A stretch of 64,000 bases of DNA from Bombus terrestris (GCF_910591885.1 NC_063286.1:1674001-1738000); one strand, 5' to 3'; numbered from the stretch's first letter, positions 11,761-28,250 are shown. Translations and numbers: made by a program. Notes: generated by a model not told the origin, from the letters alone.

Positions 11761-14700
11761 TAATAGTATATAACGTTATACGTTATATAGTAATAGTATA
11801 TAACGTTATACGTTATATAGTAATAGTATATAACGTTATACGTTAATGCGTAATAGTATATAACGTTATACGTTACATAATAATAGTATATAACGTTATA
11901 CGTTAATGCGTAATAGTATATAACGTTATACGTTACATAGTAATAGTATATAACGTTATACGTTATATAGTAATAGTATATAACGTTATACGTTATATAG
12001 TAATAGTATATAACGTTATACGTTATATAGTAATAGTATATAACGTTATACGTTATATAGTAATAGTATATAACGTTATTCGTTATATAGTAATAGTATA
12101 TAACGTTATACGTTATATAGTAATAGTATATAACGTTATTCGTTATATAGTAATAGTATATAACGTTATACGTTATATAGTAATAGTATATAACGTTATA
12201 CGTTATATAGTAATAGTATATAACGTTATGCGTTATATAGTAATAGTATATAACGTTATGCGTTATGTAGTAATAGTATATAACGTTATACGTTATATAG
12301 TAATAGTATATAACGTTATGCGTTATGTAGTAATAGTATATAACGTTATACGTTATATAGTAATAGTATAGAACGTTGTACGTTATATAGTAATAGTATA
12401 TAACGTTATACGTGATATGGCAATACTATATAACGTTATACGTTATATAGTAATAGTATATAACGTTATACGTTAATGCGTAATAGTATATAACGTTATA
12501 CGTTACATAGTAATAGTATATAAAGTTATACGTTAATGCGTAATAGTATATAACGTTATACGTTATATAGTAATATTATATAACGTTATACGTGATATAG
12601 CAATACTATATAACGTTATACGTTATATAGTAATAGTATAGAACGTTGTACGTTATATAGTAATAGTATATAACGTTATACGTGATATGGTAATAGTATA
12701 TAACGTTATACGTGATATAGTAATAGAATATAACGTTATTCGTGATATGGCAATACTATATAACGTTATACGTTATATAGTAATAGTATATAACGTTATA
12801 CGTTATATAGTAATAGTATATAACGTTATACGTTATATAGTAATAGTATATAACGTTATACGTTATATAGTAATAGTATATAACGTTATACGTTATATAG
12901 TAATAGTATATAACGTTATACGTTATATAGTAATATTATATAACGTTATACGTGATATGGCAATACTATATAACGTTATACGTTATATAGTAATAGTATA
13001 TAACGTTATACGTTATATAGTAATAGTATATAACGTTATACGTTACATAGTAATAGTATATAACGTTATACGTTATATAGTAATAGTATATAACGTTATG
13101 CGTTATATGGTAATAGTATATAACGTTATACGTTATATGGTAATAGTATATAACGTTATACGTTAATGCGTAATAGTATATAACGTTATACGTTAATGCG
13201 TAATAGTATATAACGTTATACGTTATATAGTAATATTATATAACGTTATACGTGATATGGCAATACTATATAACGTTATACGTTATATAGTAATAGTATA
13301 TAACATTATACGTTATATAGTAATAGTATAGAACGTTGTACGTTATATAGTAATAGTATATAACGTTATACGTTATATAGTAATAGTATATAACGTTATA
13401 CGTTATATAGTAATATTATATAACGTTATACGTGATATGGCAATACTATATAACGTTATACGTTATATAGTAATAGTATATAACGTTATACGTTATATAG
13501 TAATAGTATATAACGTTATACGTTATATAGTAATAGTATATAACGTTATACGTTGTATAGTAATATTATATAACGTTATACGTTATATAGTAATAGTATA
13601 TAACGTTATACGTTAATACGTAATAGTATATATCGTTATACGTTATATAGTAATAGTATATAACATTATACGTTATATAGCAATAGTATATAACGTTATA
13701 CGTTATATAGTAATATTATATAACGTTATACGTGATATGGCAATACTATATAACGTTATGCGTTATATAGTAATAGTATATAACGATATACGTTATATAG
13801 TAATAGTATATAACGTTATACGTTATATAGTAATAGTATATAACGTTATACGTTATATAGTAATAGTATATAACGTTATGCGTTATATGGTAATAGTATA
13901 GAACGTTGTACGTTATATAGTAATAGTATATAACGTTATACGTGATATGGTAATAGTATATAACGTTATACGTGATATAGTAATAGTATATAACGTTATT
14001 CGTGATATGGCAATACTATATAACGTTATGCGTTATATAGTAATAGTATAGAACGTTATACGTTATATAGTAATAGTAAATAACGTTATACGTTATGTAG
14101 TAATAGTATAGAACGTTATACGTTATATAGTAATAGTATATAACGTTATACGTTATATAGTAATAGTATAGAACGTTATACGTTATATAGTAATAGTATA
14201 TAACGTTATACGTTATGTAGTAATAGTATATAACGTTATACGTTATATAGTAATAGTATATAACGTTATACGTTATGTAGTAATAGTATATAACGTTATA
14301 CGTCATATAGTAATAGTATATAACGTTATACGTTATATAGTAGTAGTATATAACGTTATACGTTATATAGTAGTAGTATATAACGTTATACGTCATATAG
14401 TAATAGTATATAACGTTATACGTTATATAGTAGTAGTATATAACGTTATACGTTATATAGTAGTAGTATATAACGTTATACGTTATATAGTAGTAGTATA
14501 TAACGTTATACGTTATATAGTATTAGTATATAACGTTATACGTGATATGGCAATACTATATAACGTTATACGTTATATAGTAATAGTATATAACGTTATA
14601 CGTTATATAGTAATAGTATATAACGTTATACGTTATATAGTAATAGTATATAACGTTATACGTTGTATAGTAATATTATATAACGTTATACGTTATATAG

Positions 14701-16230
14701 TAATAGTATATAACGTTATACGTTAATACGTAATAGTATATATCGTTATACGTTATATAGTAATAGTATATAACATTATACGTTATATAGTAATAGTATA
14801 TAACGTTATACGTTATATAGTAATATTATATAACGTTGTACGTGATATGGCAATACTATATAACGATATACGTTATATAGTAATAGTATATAACGTTATA
14901 CGTTATATAGTAATAGTATATAACGTTATACGTTATATAGTAATAGTATATAACGTTATACGTTGTATAGTAATATTATATAACGTTATACGTTATATAG
15001 TAATAGTATATAACGTTATACGTTAATACGTAATAGTATATATCGTTATACGTTATATAGTAATAGTATATAACATTATACGTTATATAGCAATAGTATA
15101 TAACGTTATACGTTATATAGTAATATTATATAACGTTATACGTGATATGGCAATACTATATAACGTTATGCGTTATATAGTAATAGTATATAACGATATA
15201 CGTTATATAGTAATAGTATATAACGTTATACGTTATATAGTAATAGTATATAACGTTATACGTTATATAGTAATAGTATATAACGTTATGCGTTATATGG
15301 TAATAGTATAGAACGTTGTACGTTATATAGTAATAGTATATAACGTTATACGTGATATGGTAATAGTATATAACGTTATACGTGATATAGTAATAGTATA
15401 TAACGTTATTCGTGATATGGCAATACTATATAACGTTATGCGTTATATAGTAATAGTATAGAACGTTATACGTTATATAGTAATAGTAAATAACGTTATA
15501 CGTTATGTAGTAATAGTATAGAACGTTATACGTTATATAGTAATAGTATATAACGTTATACGTTATATAGTAATAGTATAGAACGTTATACGTTATATAG
15601 TAATAGTATATAACGTTATACGTTATGTAGTAATAGTATATAACGTTATACGTTATATAGTAATGGTATATAACGTTATACGTTATGTAGTAATAGTATA
15701 TAACGTTATACGTCATATAGTAATAGTATATAACGTTATACGTTATATAGTAGTAGTATATAACGTTATACGTTATATAGTAGTAGTATATAACGTTATA
15801 CGTCATATAGTAATAGTATATAACGTTATACGTTATATAGTAGTAGTATATAACGTTATACGTTATATAGTAGTAGTATATAACGTTATACGTTATATAG
15901 TAGTAGTATATAACGTTATACGTTATATAGTATTAGTATATAACGTTATACGTGATATGGCAATACTATATAACGTTATACGTTATATAGTAATAGTATA
16001 TAACGTTATACGTTATATAGTAATAGTATATAACGTTATACGTTATATAGTAATAGTATATAACGTTATACGTTATATAGTAATAGTATATAACGTTATG
16101 CGTTATATGGTAATAGTATATAACGTTATACGTTATATGGTAATAGTATATAACGTTATACGTTACATAGTAATAGTATATAACGTTATACGTTAATGCG
16201 TAATAGTATATAACGTTATACGTTAATGCG
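11761..16230. repeat. Unit U2 of the ~5.25-kb tandem duplication
   Basis: Second copy of U1. It follows U1 directly and in register. By eye it differs at few sites: CGTTACATAA at 11851, one missing monomer near 13141, TATTAGTATA at 14521 and 15931 where U1 has inverted-loop forms, and TAATGGTATA at 15661. It diverges from U1 after about 16230, where U1 has a third CGTTAATGCG monomer and this copy has CGTTATATAG. Confidence 0.87.
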
Positions 16231-16880
16231 TAATAGTATATAACGTTATACGTTATATAGTAATATTATATAACGTTATACGTGATATGGCAATACTATA
16301 TAACGTTATACGTTATATAGTAATAGTATAGAACGTTGTACGTTATATAGTAATAGTATATAACGTTATACGTGATATGGTAATAGTATATAACGTTATA
16401 CGTGATATAGTAATAGTATATAACGTTATTCGTGATATGGCAATACTATATAACGTTATACGTTATATAGTAATAGTATATAACGTTATACGTTATATAG
16501 TAATAGTATATAACGTTATACGTTATATAGTAATAGTATATAACGTTATACGTTGTATAGTAATATTATATAACGTTATACGTTATATAGTAATAGTATA
16601 TAACGTTATACGTTAATACGTAATAGTATATATCGTTATACGTTATATAGTAATAGTATATAACATTATACGTTATATAGTAATAGTATATAACGTTATA
16701 CGTTATATAGTAATATTATATAACGTTATACGTGATATGGCAATACTATATAACGTTATACGTTATATAGTAATAGTATATAACGTTATACGTTATATAG
16801 TAATAGTATATAACGTTATGCGTTATATGGTAATAGTATATAACGTTATACGTTATATAGTAACAGTATATAACGTTATA
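15571..16880. repeat. Block P, copy 1
   Basis: Shared with 30001-31310 at an offset of 14,430 bp. The rare TAATGGTATA monomer (15661/30091) and TAACAGTATA (16861/31291) occur only in these two places. It also holds the TAGTAGTATA series, TATTAGTATA, CGTTATATGG and CGTGATATAG/TAACGTTATT/CGTGATATGG landmarks. At its right end the TAACAGTATA monomer finishes CGTGATATGG instead of CGTTATATAG, which implies a crossover inside that monomer and loss of 60 bp relative to the other copy. Confidence 0.87.
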
Positions 16881-18147
16881 CGTGATATGGCAATACTATA
16901 TAACGTTATACGTTATATAGTAATAGTATATAACATTATACGTTATATAGTAATAGTATAGAACGTTGTACGTTATATAGTAATAGTATATAACGTTATA
17001 CGTTATATAGTAATAGTATATAACGTTATACGTTATATAGTAATATTATATAACGTTATACGTGATATGGCAATACTATATAACGTTATACGTTATATAG
17101 TAATAGTATATAACGTTATACGTTATATAGTAATAGTATATAACGTTATACGTTATATAGTAATAGTATATAACGTTATACGTTGTATAGTAATATTATA
17201 TAACGTTATACGTTATATAGTAATAGTATATAACGTTATACGTTAATACGTAATAGTATATATCGTTATACGTTATATAGTAATAGTATATAACATTATA
17301 CGTTATATAGCAATAGTATATAACGTTATACGTTATATAGTAATATTATATAACGTTATACGTGATATGGCAATACTATATAACGTTATGCGTTATATAG
17401 TAATAGTATATAACGATATACGTTATATAGTAATAGTATATAACGTTATACGTTATATAGTAATAGTATATAACGTTATACGTTATATAGTAATAGTATA
17501 TAACGTTATGCGTTATATGGTAATAGTATAGAACGTTGTACGTTATATAGTAATAGTATATAACGTTATACGTGATATGGTAATAGTATATAACGTTATA
17601 CGTGATATAGTAATAGTATATAACGTTATTCGTGATATGGCAATACTATATAACGTTATGCGTTATATAGTAATAGTATAGAACGTTATACGTTATATAG
17701 TAATAGTAAATAACGTTATACGTTATGTAGTAATAGTATAGAACGTTATACGTTATATAGTAATAGTATATAACGTTATACGTTATATAGTAATAGTATA
17801 GAACGTTATACGTTATATAGTAATAGTATATAACGTTATACGTTATGTAGTAATAGTATATAACGTTATACGTTATATAGTAATAGTATATAACGTTATA
17901 CGTTATGTAGTAATAGTATATAACGTTATACGTCATATAGTAATAGTATATAACGTTATACGTTATATAGTAGTAGTATATAACGTTATACGTTATATAG
18001 TAGTAGTATATAACGTTATACGTCATATAGTAATAGTATATAACGTTATACGTTATATAGTAGTAGTATATAACGTTATACGTTATATAGTAGTAGTATA
18101 TAACGTTATACGTTATATAGTAGTAGTATATAACGTTATACGTTATA

Positions 18148-18158
18148 TAGTATTACTA
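18148..18158. other. Half-inverted loop variant
   Basis: The loop reads TAGTATTACTA, differing from the direct form TAGTATTAGTA by one G to C change. It could be a simple substitution or a partly repaired inversion, because fully inverted forms are found at paralogous sites. Confidence 0.6.
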
Positions 18159-21100
18159 TATAACGTTATACGTGATATGGCAATACTATATAACGTTATA
18201 CGTTATATAGTAATAGTATATAACGTTATACGTTATATAGTAATAGTATATAACGTTATACGTTATATAGTAATAGTATATAACGTTATACGTTGTATAG
18301 TAATATTATATAACGTTATACGTTATATAGTAATAGTATATAACGTTATACGTTAATACGTAATAGTATATATCGTTATACGTTATATAGTAATAGTATA
18401 TAACATTATACGTTATATAGTAATAGTATATAACGTTATACGTTATATAGTAATATTATATAACGTTGTACGTGATATGGCAATACTATATAACGATATA
18501 CGTTATATAGTAATAGTATATAACGTTATACGTTATATAGTAATAGTATATAACGTTATACGTTATATAGTAATAGTATATAACGTTATACGTTGTATAG
18601 TAATATTATATAACGTTATACGTTATATAGTAATAGTATATAACGTTATACGTTAATACGTAATAGTATATATCGTTATACGTTATATAGTAATAGTATA
18701 TAACATTATACGTTATATAGCAATAGTATATAACGTTATACGTTATATAGTAATATTATATAACGTTATACGTGATATGGCAATACTATATAACGTTATG
18801 CGTTATATAGTAATAGTATATAACGATATACGTTATATAGTAATAGTATATAACGTTATACGTTATATAGTAATAGTATATAACGTTATACGTTATATAG
18901 TAATAGTATATAACGTTATGCGTTATATGGTAATAGTATAGAACGTTGTACGTTATATAGTAATAGTATATAACGTTATACGTGATATGGTAATAGTATA
19001 TAACGTTATACGTGATATAGTAATAGTATATAACGTTATTCGTGATATGGCAATACTATATAACGTTATGCGTTATATAGTAATAGTATAGAACGTTATA
19101 CGTTATATAGTAATAGTAAATAACGTTATACGTTATGTAGTAATAGTATAGAACGTTATACGTTATATAGTAATAGTATATAACGTTATACGTTATATAG
19201 TAATAGTATAGAACGTTATACGTTATATAGTAATAGTATATAACGTTATACGTTATGTAGTAATAGTATATAACGTTATACGTTATATAGTAATAGTATA
19301 TAACGTTATACGTTATGTAGTAATAGTATATAACGTTATACGTCATATAGTAATAGTATATAACGTTATACGTTATATAGTAGTAGTATATAACGTTATA
19401 CGTTATATAGTAGTAGTATATAACGTTATACGTCATATAGTAATAGTATATAACGTTATACGTTATATAGTAGTAGTATATAACGTTATACGTTATATAG
19501 TAGTAGTATATAACGTTATACGTTATATAGTAGTAGTATATAACGTTATACGTTATATAGTATTAGTATATAACGTTATACGTGATATGGCAATACTATA
19601 TAACGTTATACGTTATATAGTAATAGTATATAACGTTATACGTTATATAGTAATAGTATATAACGTTATACGTTATATAGTAATAGTATATAACGTTATA
19701 CGTTATATAGTAATAGTATATAACGTTATGCGTTATATGGTAATAGTATATAACGTTATACGTTATATGGTAATAGTATATAACGTTATACGTTACATAG
19801 TAATAGTATATAACGTTATACGTTAATGCGTAATAGTATATAACGTTATACGTTAATGCGTAATAGTATATAACGTTATACGTTAATGCGTAATAGTATA
19901 TAACGTTATGCGTTATGTAGTAATAGTATATAACGTTATACGTTATATAGTAATAGTATATAACGTTATGCGTTATGTAGTAATAGTATATAACGTTATA
20001 CGTTATATAGTAATAGTATAGAACGTTGTACGTTATATAGTAATAGTATATAACGTTATACGTGATATGGCAATACTATATAACGTTATACGTTATATAG
20101 TAATAGTATATAACGTTATACGTTAATGCGTAATAGTATATAACGTTATACGTTACATAGTAATAGTATATAAAGTTATACGTTAATGCGTAATACTATA
20201 TAACGTTATACGTTATATAGTAATATTATATAACGTTATACGTGATATAGCAATACTATATAACGTTATACGTTATATAGTAATAGTATAGAACGTTGTA
20301 CGTTATATAGTAATAGTATATAACGTTATACGTGATATGGTAATAGTATATAACGTTATACGTTATATAGTAATAGTATATAACGTTATACGTTATATAG
20401 TAATAGTATATAACGTTATACGTTATATAGTAATAGTATATAACGTTATACGTTATATAGTAATAGTATATAACGTTATACGTTATATAGTAATAGTATA
20501 TAACGTTATACGTTATATAGTAATATTATATAACGTTATACGTGATATGGCAATACTATATAACGTTATACGTTATATAGTAATAGTATATAACGTTATA
20601 CGTTATATAGTAATAGTATATAACGTTATACGTTATATAGTAATAGTATATAACGTTATACGTTATATAGTAATAGTATATAACGTTATACGTTATATAG
20701 TAATAGTATATAACGTTATACGTTAATGCGTAATAGTATATAACGTTATACGTTACATAGTAATAGTATATAACGTTATACGTTAATGCGTAATAGTATA
20801 TAACGTTATACGTTACATAGTAATAGTATATAACGTTATACGTTATATAGTAATAGTATATAACGTTATACGTTATATAGTAATAGTATATAACGTTATA
20901 CGTTATATAGTAATAGTATATAACGTTATGCGTTATATAGTAATAGTATATAACGTTATGCGTTATGTAGTAATAGTATATAACGTTATACGTTATATAG
21001 TAATAGTATATAACGTTATGCGTTATGTAGTAATAGTATATAACGTTATACGTTATATAGTAATAGTATAGAACGTTGTACGTTATATAGTAATAGTATA

Positions 21101-23247
21101 TAACGTTATACGTGATATGGCAATACTATATAACGTTATACGTTATATAGTAATAGTATATAACGTTATACGTTAATGCGTAATAGTATATAACGTTATA
21201 CGTTACATAGTAATAGTATATAAAGTTATACGTTAATGCGTAATAGTATATAACGTTATACGTTATATAGTAATATTATATAACGTTATACGTGATATAG
21301 CAATACTATATAACGTTATACGTTATATAGTAATAGTATAGAACGTTGTACGTTATATAGTAATAGTATATAACGTTATACGTGATATGGTAATAGTATA
21401 TAACGTTATACGTGATATAGTAATAGAATATAACGTTATTCGTGATATGGCAATACTATATAACGTTATACGTTATATAGTAATAGTATATAACGTTATA
21501 CGTTATATAGTAATAGTATATAACGTTATACGTTATATAGTAATAGTATATAACGTTATACGTTATATAGTAATAGTATATAACGTTATACGTTATATAG
21601 TAATAGTATATAACGTTATACGTTATATAGTAATATTATATAACGTTATACGTGATATGGCAATACTATATAACGTTATACGTTATATAGTAATAGTATA
21701 TAACGTTATACGTTATATAGTAATAGTATATAACGTTATACGTTACATAGTAATAGTATATAACGTTATACGTTATATAGTAATAGTATATAACGTTATG
21801 CGTTATATGGTAATAGTATATAACGTTATACGTTATATGGTAATAGTATATAACGTTATACGTTACATAGTAATAGTATATAACGTTATACGTTAATGCG
21901 TAATAGTATATAACGTTATACGTTAATGCGTAATAGTATATAACGTTATACGTTATATAGTAATATTATATAACGTTATACGTGATATGGCAATACTATA
22001 TAACGTTATACGTTATATAGTAATAGTATATAACATTATACGTTATATAGTAATAGTATAGAACGTTGTACGTTATATAGTAATAGTATATAACGTTATA
22101 CGTTATATAGTAATAGTATATAACGTTATACGTTATATAGTAATATTATATAACGTTATACGTGATATGGCAATACTATATAACGTTATACGTTATATAG
22201 TAATAGTATATAACGTTATACGTTATATAGTAATAGTATATAACGTTATACGTTATATAGTAATAGTATATAACGTTATACGTTGTATAGTAATATTATA
22301 TAACGTTATACGTTATATAGTAATAGTATATAACGTTATACGTTAATACGTAATAGTATATATCGTTATACGTTATATAGTAATAGTATATAACATTATA
22401 CGTTATATAGCAATAGTATATAACGTTATACGTTATATAGTAATATTATATAACGTTATACGTGATATGGCAATACTATATAACGTTATGCGTTATATAG
22501 TAATAGTATATAACGATATACGTTATATAGTAATAGTATATAACGTTATACGTTATATAGTAATAGTATATAACGTTATACGTTATATAGTAATAGTATA
22601 TAACGTTATGCGTTATATGGTAATAGTATAGAACGTTGTACGTTATATAGTAATAGTATATAACGTTATACGTGATATGGTAATAGTATATAACGTTATA
22701 CGTGATATAGTAATAGTATATAACGTTATTCGTGATATGGCAATACTATATAACGTTATGCGTTATATAGTAATAGTATAGAACGTTATACGTTATATAG
22801 TAATAGTAAATAACGTTATACGTTATGTAGTAATAGTATAGAACGTTATACGTTATATAGTAATAGTATATAACGTTATACGTTATATAGTAATAGTATA
22901 GAACGTTATACGTTATATAGTAATAGTATATAACGTTATACGTTATGTAGTAATAGTATATAACGTTATACGTTATATAGTAATAGTATATAACGTTATA
23001 CGTTATGTAGTAATAGTATATAACGTTATACGTCATATAGTAATAGTATATAACGTTATACGTTATATAGTAGTAGTATATAACGTTATACGTTATATAG
23101 TAGTAGTATATAACGTTATACGTCATATAGTAATAGTATATAACGTTATACGTTATATAGTAGTAGTATATAACGTTATACGTTATATAGTAGTAGTATA
23201 TAACGTTATACGTTATATAGTAGTAGTATATAACGTTATACGTTATA

Positions 23248-23258
23248 TAATATTACTA
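23248..23258 (-). other. Inverted 11-nt inter-monomer loop
   Basis: Same inverted loop TAATATTACTA as at 9268. The D1 copy-1 homologue at 14518 is direct (TAGTATTAGTA), so the two copies differ here although their surroundings are nearly identical. Confidence 0.83.
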
Positions 23259-25860
23259 TATAACGTTATACGTGATATGGCAATACTATATAACGTTATA
23301 CGTTATATAGTAATAGTATATAACGTTATACGTTATATAGTAATAGTATATAACGTTATACGTTATATAGTAATAGTATATAACGTTATACGTTGTATAG
23401 TAATATTATATAACGTTATACGTTATATAGTAATAGTATATAACGTTATACGTTAATACGTAATAGTATATATCGTTATACGTTATATAGTAATAGTATA
23501 TAACATTATACGTTATATAGTAATAGTATATAACGTTATACGTTATATAGTAATATTATATAACGTTGTACGTGATATGGCAATACTATATAACGATATA
23601 CGTTATATAGTAATAGTATATAACGTTATACGTTATATAGTAATAGTATATAACGTTATACGTTATATAGTAATAGTATATAACGTTATACGTTGTATAG
23701 TAATATTATATAACGTTATACGTTATATAGTAATAGTATATAACGTTATACGTTAATACGTAATAGTATATATCGTTATACGTTATATAGTAATAGTATA
23801 TAACATTATACGTTATATAGCAATAGTATATAACGTTATACGTTATATAGTAATATTATATAACGTTATACGTGATATGGCAATACTATATAACGTTATG
23901 CGTTATATAGTAATAGTATATAACGATATACGTTATATAGTAATAGTATATAACGTTATACGTTATATAGTAATAGTATATAACGTTATACGTTATATAG
24001 TAATAGTATATAACGTTATGCGTTATATGGTAATAGTATAGAACGTTGTACGTTATATAGTAATAGTATATAACGTTATACGTGATATGGTAATAGTATA
24101 TAACGTTATACGTGATATAGTAATAGTATATAACGTTATTCGTGATATGGCAATACTATATAACGTTATGCGTTATATAGTAATAGTATAGAACGTTATA
24201 CGTTATATAGTAATAGTAAATAACGTTATACGTTATGTAGTAATAGTATAGAACGTTATACGTTATATAGTAATAGTATATAACGTTATACGTTATATAG
24301 TAATAGTATAGAACGTTATACGTTATATAGTAATAGTATAGAACGTTATACGTTATATAGTAATAGTATATAACGTTATACGTTATATAGTAATAGTATA
24401 TAACGTTATACGTTGTATAGTAATATTATATAACGTTATACGTTGTATAGTAATATTATATAACGTTATACGTTATATAGTAATAGTATATAACGTTATA
24501 CGTTAATACGTAATAGTATATATCGTTATACGTTATATAGTAATAGTATATAACATTATACGTTATATAGTAATAGTATAGAACGTTGTACGTTATATAG
24601 TAATAGTATATAACGTTATACGTTATATAGTAATAGTATATAACGTTATACGTTATATAGTAATATTATATAACGTTATACGTGATATGGCAATACTATA
24701 TAACGTTATACGTTATATAGTAATAGTATATAACGTTATACGTTATATAGTAATAGTATATAACGTTATACGTTATATAGTAATAGTATATAACGTTATA
24801 CGTTGTATAGTAATATTATATAACGTTATACGTTATATAGTAATAGTATATAACGTTATACGTTAATACGTAATAGTATATATCGTTATACGTTATATAG
24901 TAATAGTATATAACATTATACGTTATATAGCAATAGTATATAACGTTATACGTTATATAGTAATATTATATAACGTTATACGTGATATGGCAATACTATA
25001 TAACGTTATGCGTTATATAGTAATAGTATATAACGATATACGTTATATAGTAATAGTATATAACGTTATACGTTATATAGTAATAGTATATAACGTTATA
25101 CGTTATATAGTAATAGTATATAACGTTATGCGTTATATGGTAATAGTATAGAACGTTGTACGTTATATAGTAATAGTATATAACGTTATACGTGATATGG
25201 TAATAGTATATAACGTTATACGTGATATAGTAATAGTATATAACGTTATTCGTGATATGGCAATACTATATAACGTTATGCGTTATATAGTAATAGTATA
25301 GAACGTTATACGTTATATAGTAATAGTAAATAACGTTATACGTTATGTAGTAATAGTATAGAACGTTATACGTTATATAGTAATAGTATATAACGTTATA
25401 CGTTATATAGTAATAGTATAGAACGTTATACGTTATATAGTAATAGTATATAACGTCATACGTTATGTAGTAATAGTATATAACGTTATACGTTATATAG
25501 TAATAGTATATAACGTTATACGTTATGTAGTAATAGTATATAACGTTATACGTCATATAGTAATAGTATATAACGTTATACGTTATATAGTAGTAGTATA
25601 TAACGTTATACGTTATATAGTAGTAGTATATAACGTTATACGTTATATAGTAGTAGTATATAACGTTATACGTTATATAGTATTAGTATATAACGTTATA
25701 CGTTATATAGTAATAGTATATAACGTTATACGTTATATAGTAATATTATATAACGTTATACGTGATATGGCAATACTATATAACGTTATACGTTATATAG
25801 TAATAGTATATAACGTTATACGTTATATAGGAATAGTATATAACGTTATACGTTATATAG

Positions 25861-26130
25861 TAATAGTATATAACGTTATACGTTAGTACGTAATAATATG
25901 CATCGATATACGTGATATGGTAATACTATATAACGTTATACGCTATTACGTAATAGTATATAACGTTATACGTTAATACGTAATAGTATATATCGTTATA
26001 CGTTATATAGTAATAGTATATAACGTTATACGTTAATGCGTAATAATATACAACGTTATACCCGATATGGCCATACTATATAACGTTATACGTTATTACG
26101 TAATAGTATATTACGTTATACGTTATATAG
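25861..26130. repeat. Cassette C, copy 5
   Basis: Complete cassette inside D2 copy 1, preceded by the rare GAATAGTATA monomer at 25831. Its eighth monomer begins CCATACTATA (26071) where the paralogue at 34291 has CAATACTATA. Confidence 0.92.
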
Positions 26131-26430
26131 TAATAGTATATAACGTTATACGTCATATAGTAATAGTATATAACGTTATACGTCATATAGTAGTAGTATA
26201 TAACGTTATACATTATATAGTAATAGTATATAAGGTTATACGTTATATAGTAAGAGTATATAACGTTATACGTTATATAGTAATAGTATATAACGTTATA
26301 CGTTATATAGTAATAGTATATAACGTTATACGTTATATAGTAATAGTATATAACGTTATACGTGATATGGCAATACTATATAACGTTATACGTTATGTAG
26401 TAATAGTATAGAACGTTATACGTTATATAG

Positions 26431-26700
26431 TAATAGTATATAACGTTATACGTTAGTACGTAATAATATGCATCGATATACGTGATATGGTAATACTATA
26501 TAACGTTATACGCTATTACGTAATAGTATATAACGTTATACGTTAATACGTAATAGTATATATCGTTATACGTTATATAGTAATAGTATATAACGTTATA
26601 CGTTAATGCGTAATAATATACAACGTTATACCCGATATGGCAATACTATATAACGTTATACGTTATTACGTAATAGTATATTACGTTATACGTTATATAG
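26431..26700. repeat. Cassette C, copy 6
   Basis: Complete cassette, 570 bp after copy 5. It is followed directly by a shortened block G (CGTTAATGCG at 26701, TAACGTTATT at 26821, CGTTAATGCG at 26881) instead of the usual TGTAG/CGTCATATAG flank. Confidence 0.92.
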
Positions 26701-28245
26701 TAATAGTATATAACGTTATACGTTAATGCGTAATAGTATATAACGTTATACGTTATATAGTAATAGTATATAACGTTATACGTTATATAGTAATAGTATA
26801 TAACGTTATACGTTATATAGTAATAGTATATAACGTTATTCGTTATATAGTAATAGTATATAACGTTATACGTTATATAGTAATAGTATATAACGTTATA
26901 CGTTAATGCGTAATAGTATATAACGTTATACGTTATATAGTAATAGTATAGAACGTTATACGTTATATAGTAATAGTATATAACGTTATACGTTATATAG
27001 TAATAGTATATAACGTTATACATTATATAGTAATAGTATATAACGTTATACGTTATATAGTAATAGTATATAACGTTATACGTGATATGGCAATACTATA
27101 TAACGTTATACGTTATGTAGTAATAGTATAGAACGTTATACGTTATATAGTAATAGTATATAATGTTATACGTTATGTAGTAATAGTATAGAACGTTATA
27201 CGTTATATAGTAATAGTATATAACGTTATACGTTATATAGTAATAGTATATAACGTTATACGTTATATAGTAATAGTATATAACGTTATACGTTATGTAG
27301 TAATAGTATATAACGTTATACGTTAATGCGTAATAGTATATAACGTTATGCGTGATATGGCAATACTATATAACGTTATACGTTATATAGTAATAGTATA
27401 TAACGTTATACGTTATATAGTAATAGTATATAACGTTATACGTTATATAGTAATAGTATATAACGTTATACGTTATATAGTAATAGTATATTACGTTATA
27501 CGTTATATAGTAATAGTATATAACGTTATACGTTATATAGTAATAGTATATTACGTTATACGTTAATACGTAATAGTATATATCGTTATACGTTATATAG
27601 TAATAGTATATAACGTTATACGTTATATAGTAATAGTATATAACGTTATACGTTATATAGTAATAGTATATAACGTTATGCGTTATATGGTAATAGTATA
27701 TAACGTTATACGTTATATAGTAATAGTATATAACGTTATACGTTATATAGTAATAGTATATAACGTTATACGTTATATAGTAATAGTATATAACGTTATA
27801 CGTTATATAGTAATAGTGTATAACGTTATACGTTATATAGTAATAGTATATAACGTTATACGTTATATAGTAATAGTATATAACGTTATACGTTAATACG
27901 TAATAGTATATATCGTTATACGTTATATAGTAATAGTATATAACATTATACGTTATATAGTAATAGTATAGAACGTTGTACGTTATACAGTAATAGTATA
28001 TAACGTTATACGTTAATGCGTAATAGTATATAACGTTATACGTTAATGCGTAATAGTATATAACGTTATACGTTATATAGTAATATTATATAACGTTATA
28101 CGTGATATGGCAATACTATATAACGTTATACGTTATATAGTAATAGTATAGAACGTTATACGTGATATGGTAATAATATATAACGTTATACGTGATATAG
28201 TAATAGTATATAACGTTATTCGTGATATGGCAATACTATATAACG

Positions 28246-28250
28246 TATAA
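28246..28250 (-). other. Inverted 5-nt core loop
   Basis: TTATA is replaced by TATAA between TAACG and CGTTA. The D2 paralogue at 36466-36470 has the same change, so it predates that duplication. The S copy at 57841 has the normal loop. Confidence 0.85.

Larger units (their letters stand above)
7990..15600. repeat. Segmental duplication D1, copy 1
   Basis: This segment spans the U1/U2 junction and recurs at about 16870-24330. The offset is 8,880 bp up to about 11940. It is 8,700 bp from about 12180, because six monomers including two TAACGTTATT variants are absent downstream, and 8,730 bp from about 13141, where one monomer is present only downstream. Landmarks are TAATAGTAAA at 8821/17701, 10231/19111, 14071/22801 and 15481/24211. 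Confidence 0.88.
16870..24330. repeat. Segmental duplication D1, copy 2
   Basis: Near-exact copy of 7990-15600. Copies line up monomer for monomer except for a six-monomer loss near 20821 and a one-monomer difference near 21841. Several of the few differences I saw fall at the TATTAGTATA/TATTACTATA site (18151, 19561 and 23251 against 9271, 10681 and 14521). At 24331 the copies part, and GAACG and CGTTGTATAG monomers begin. Confidence 0.88.
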
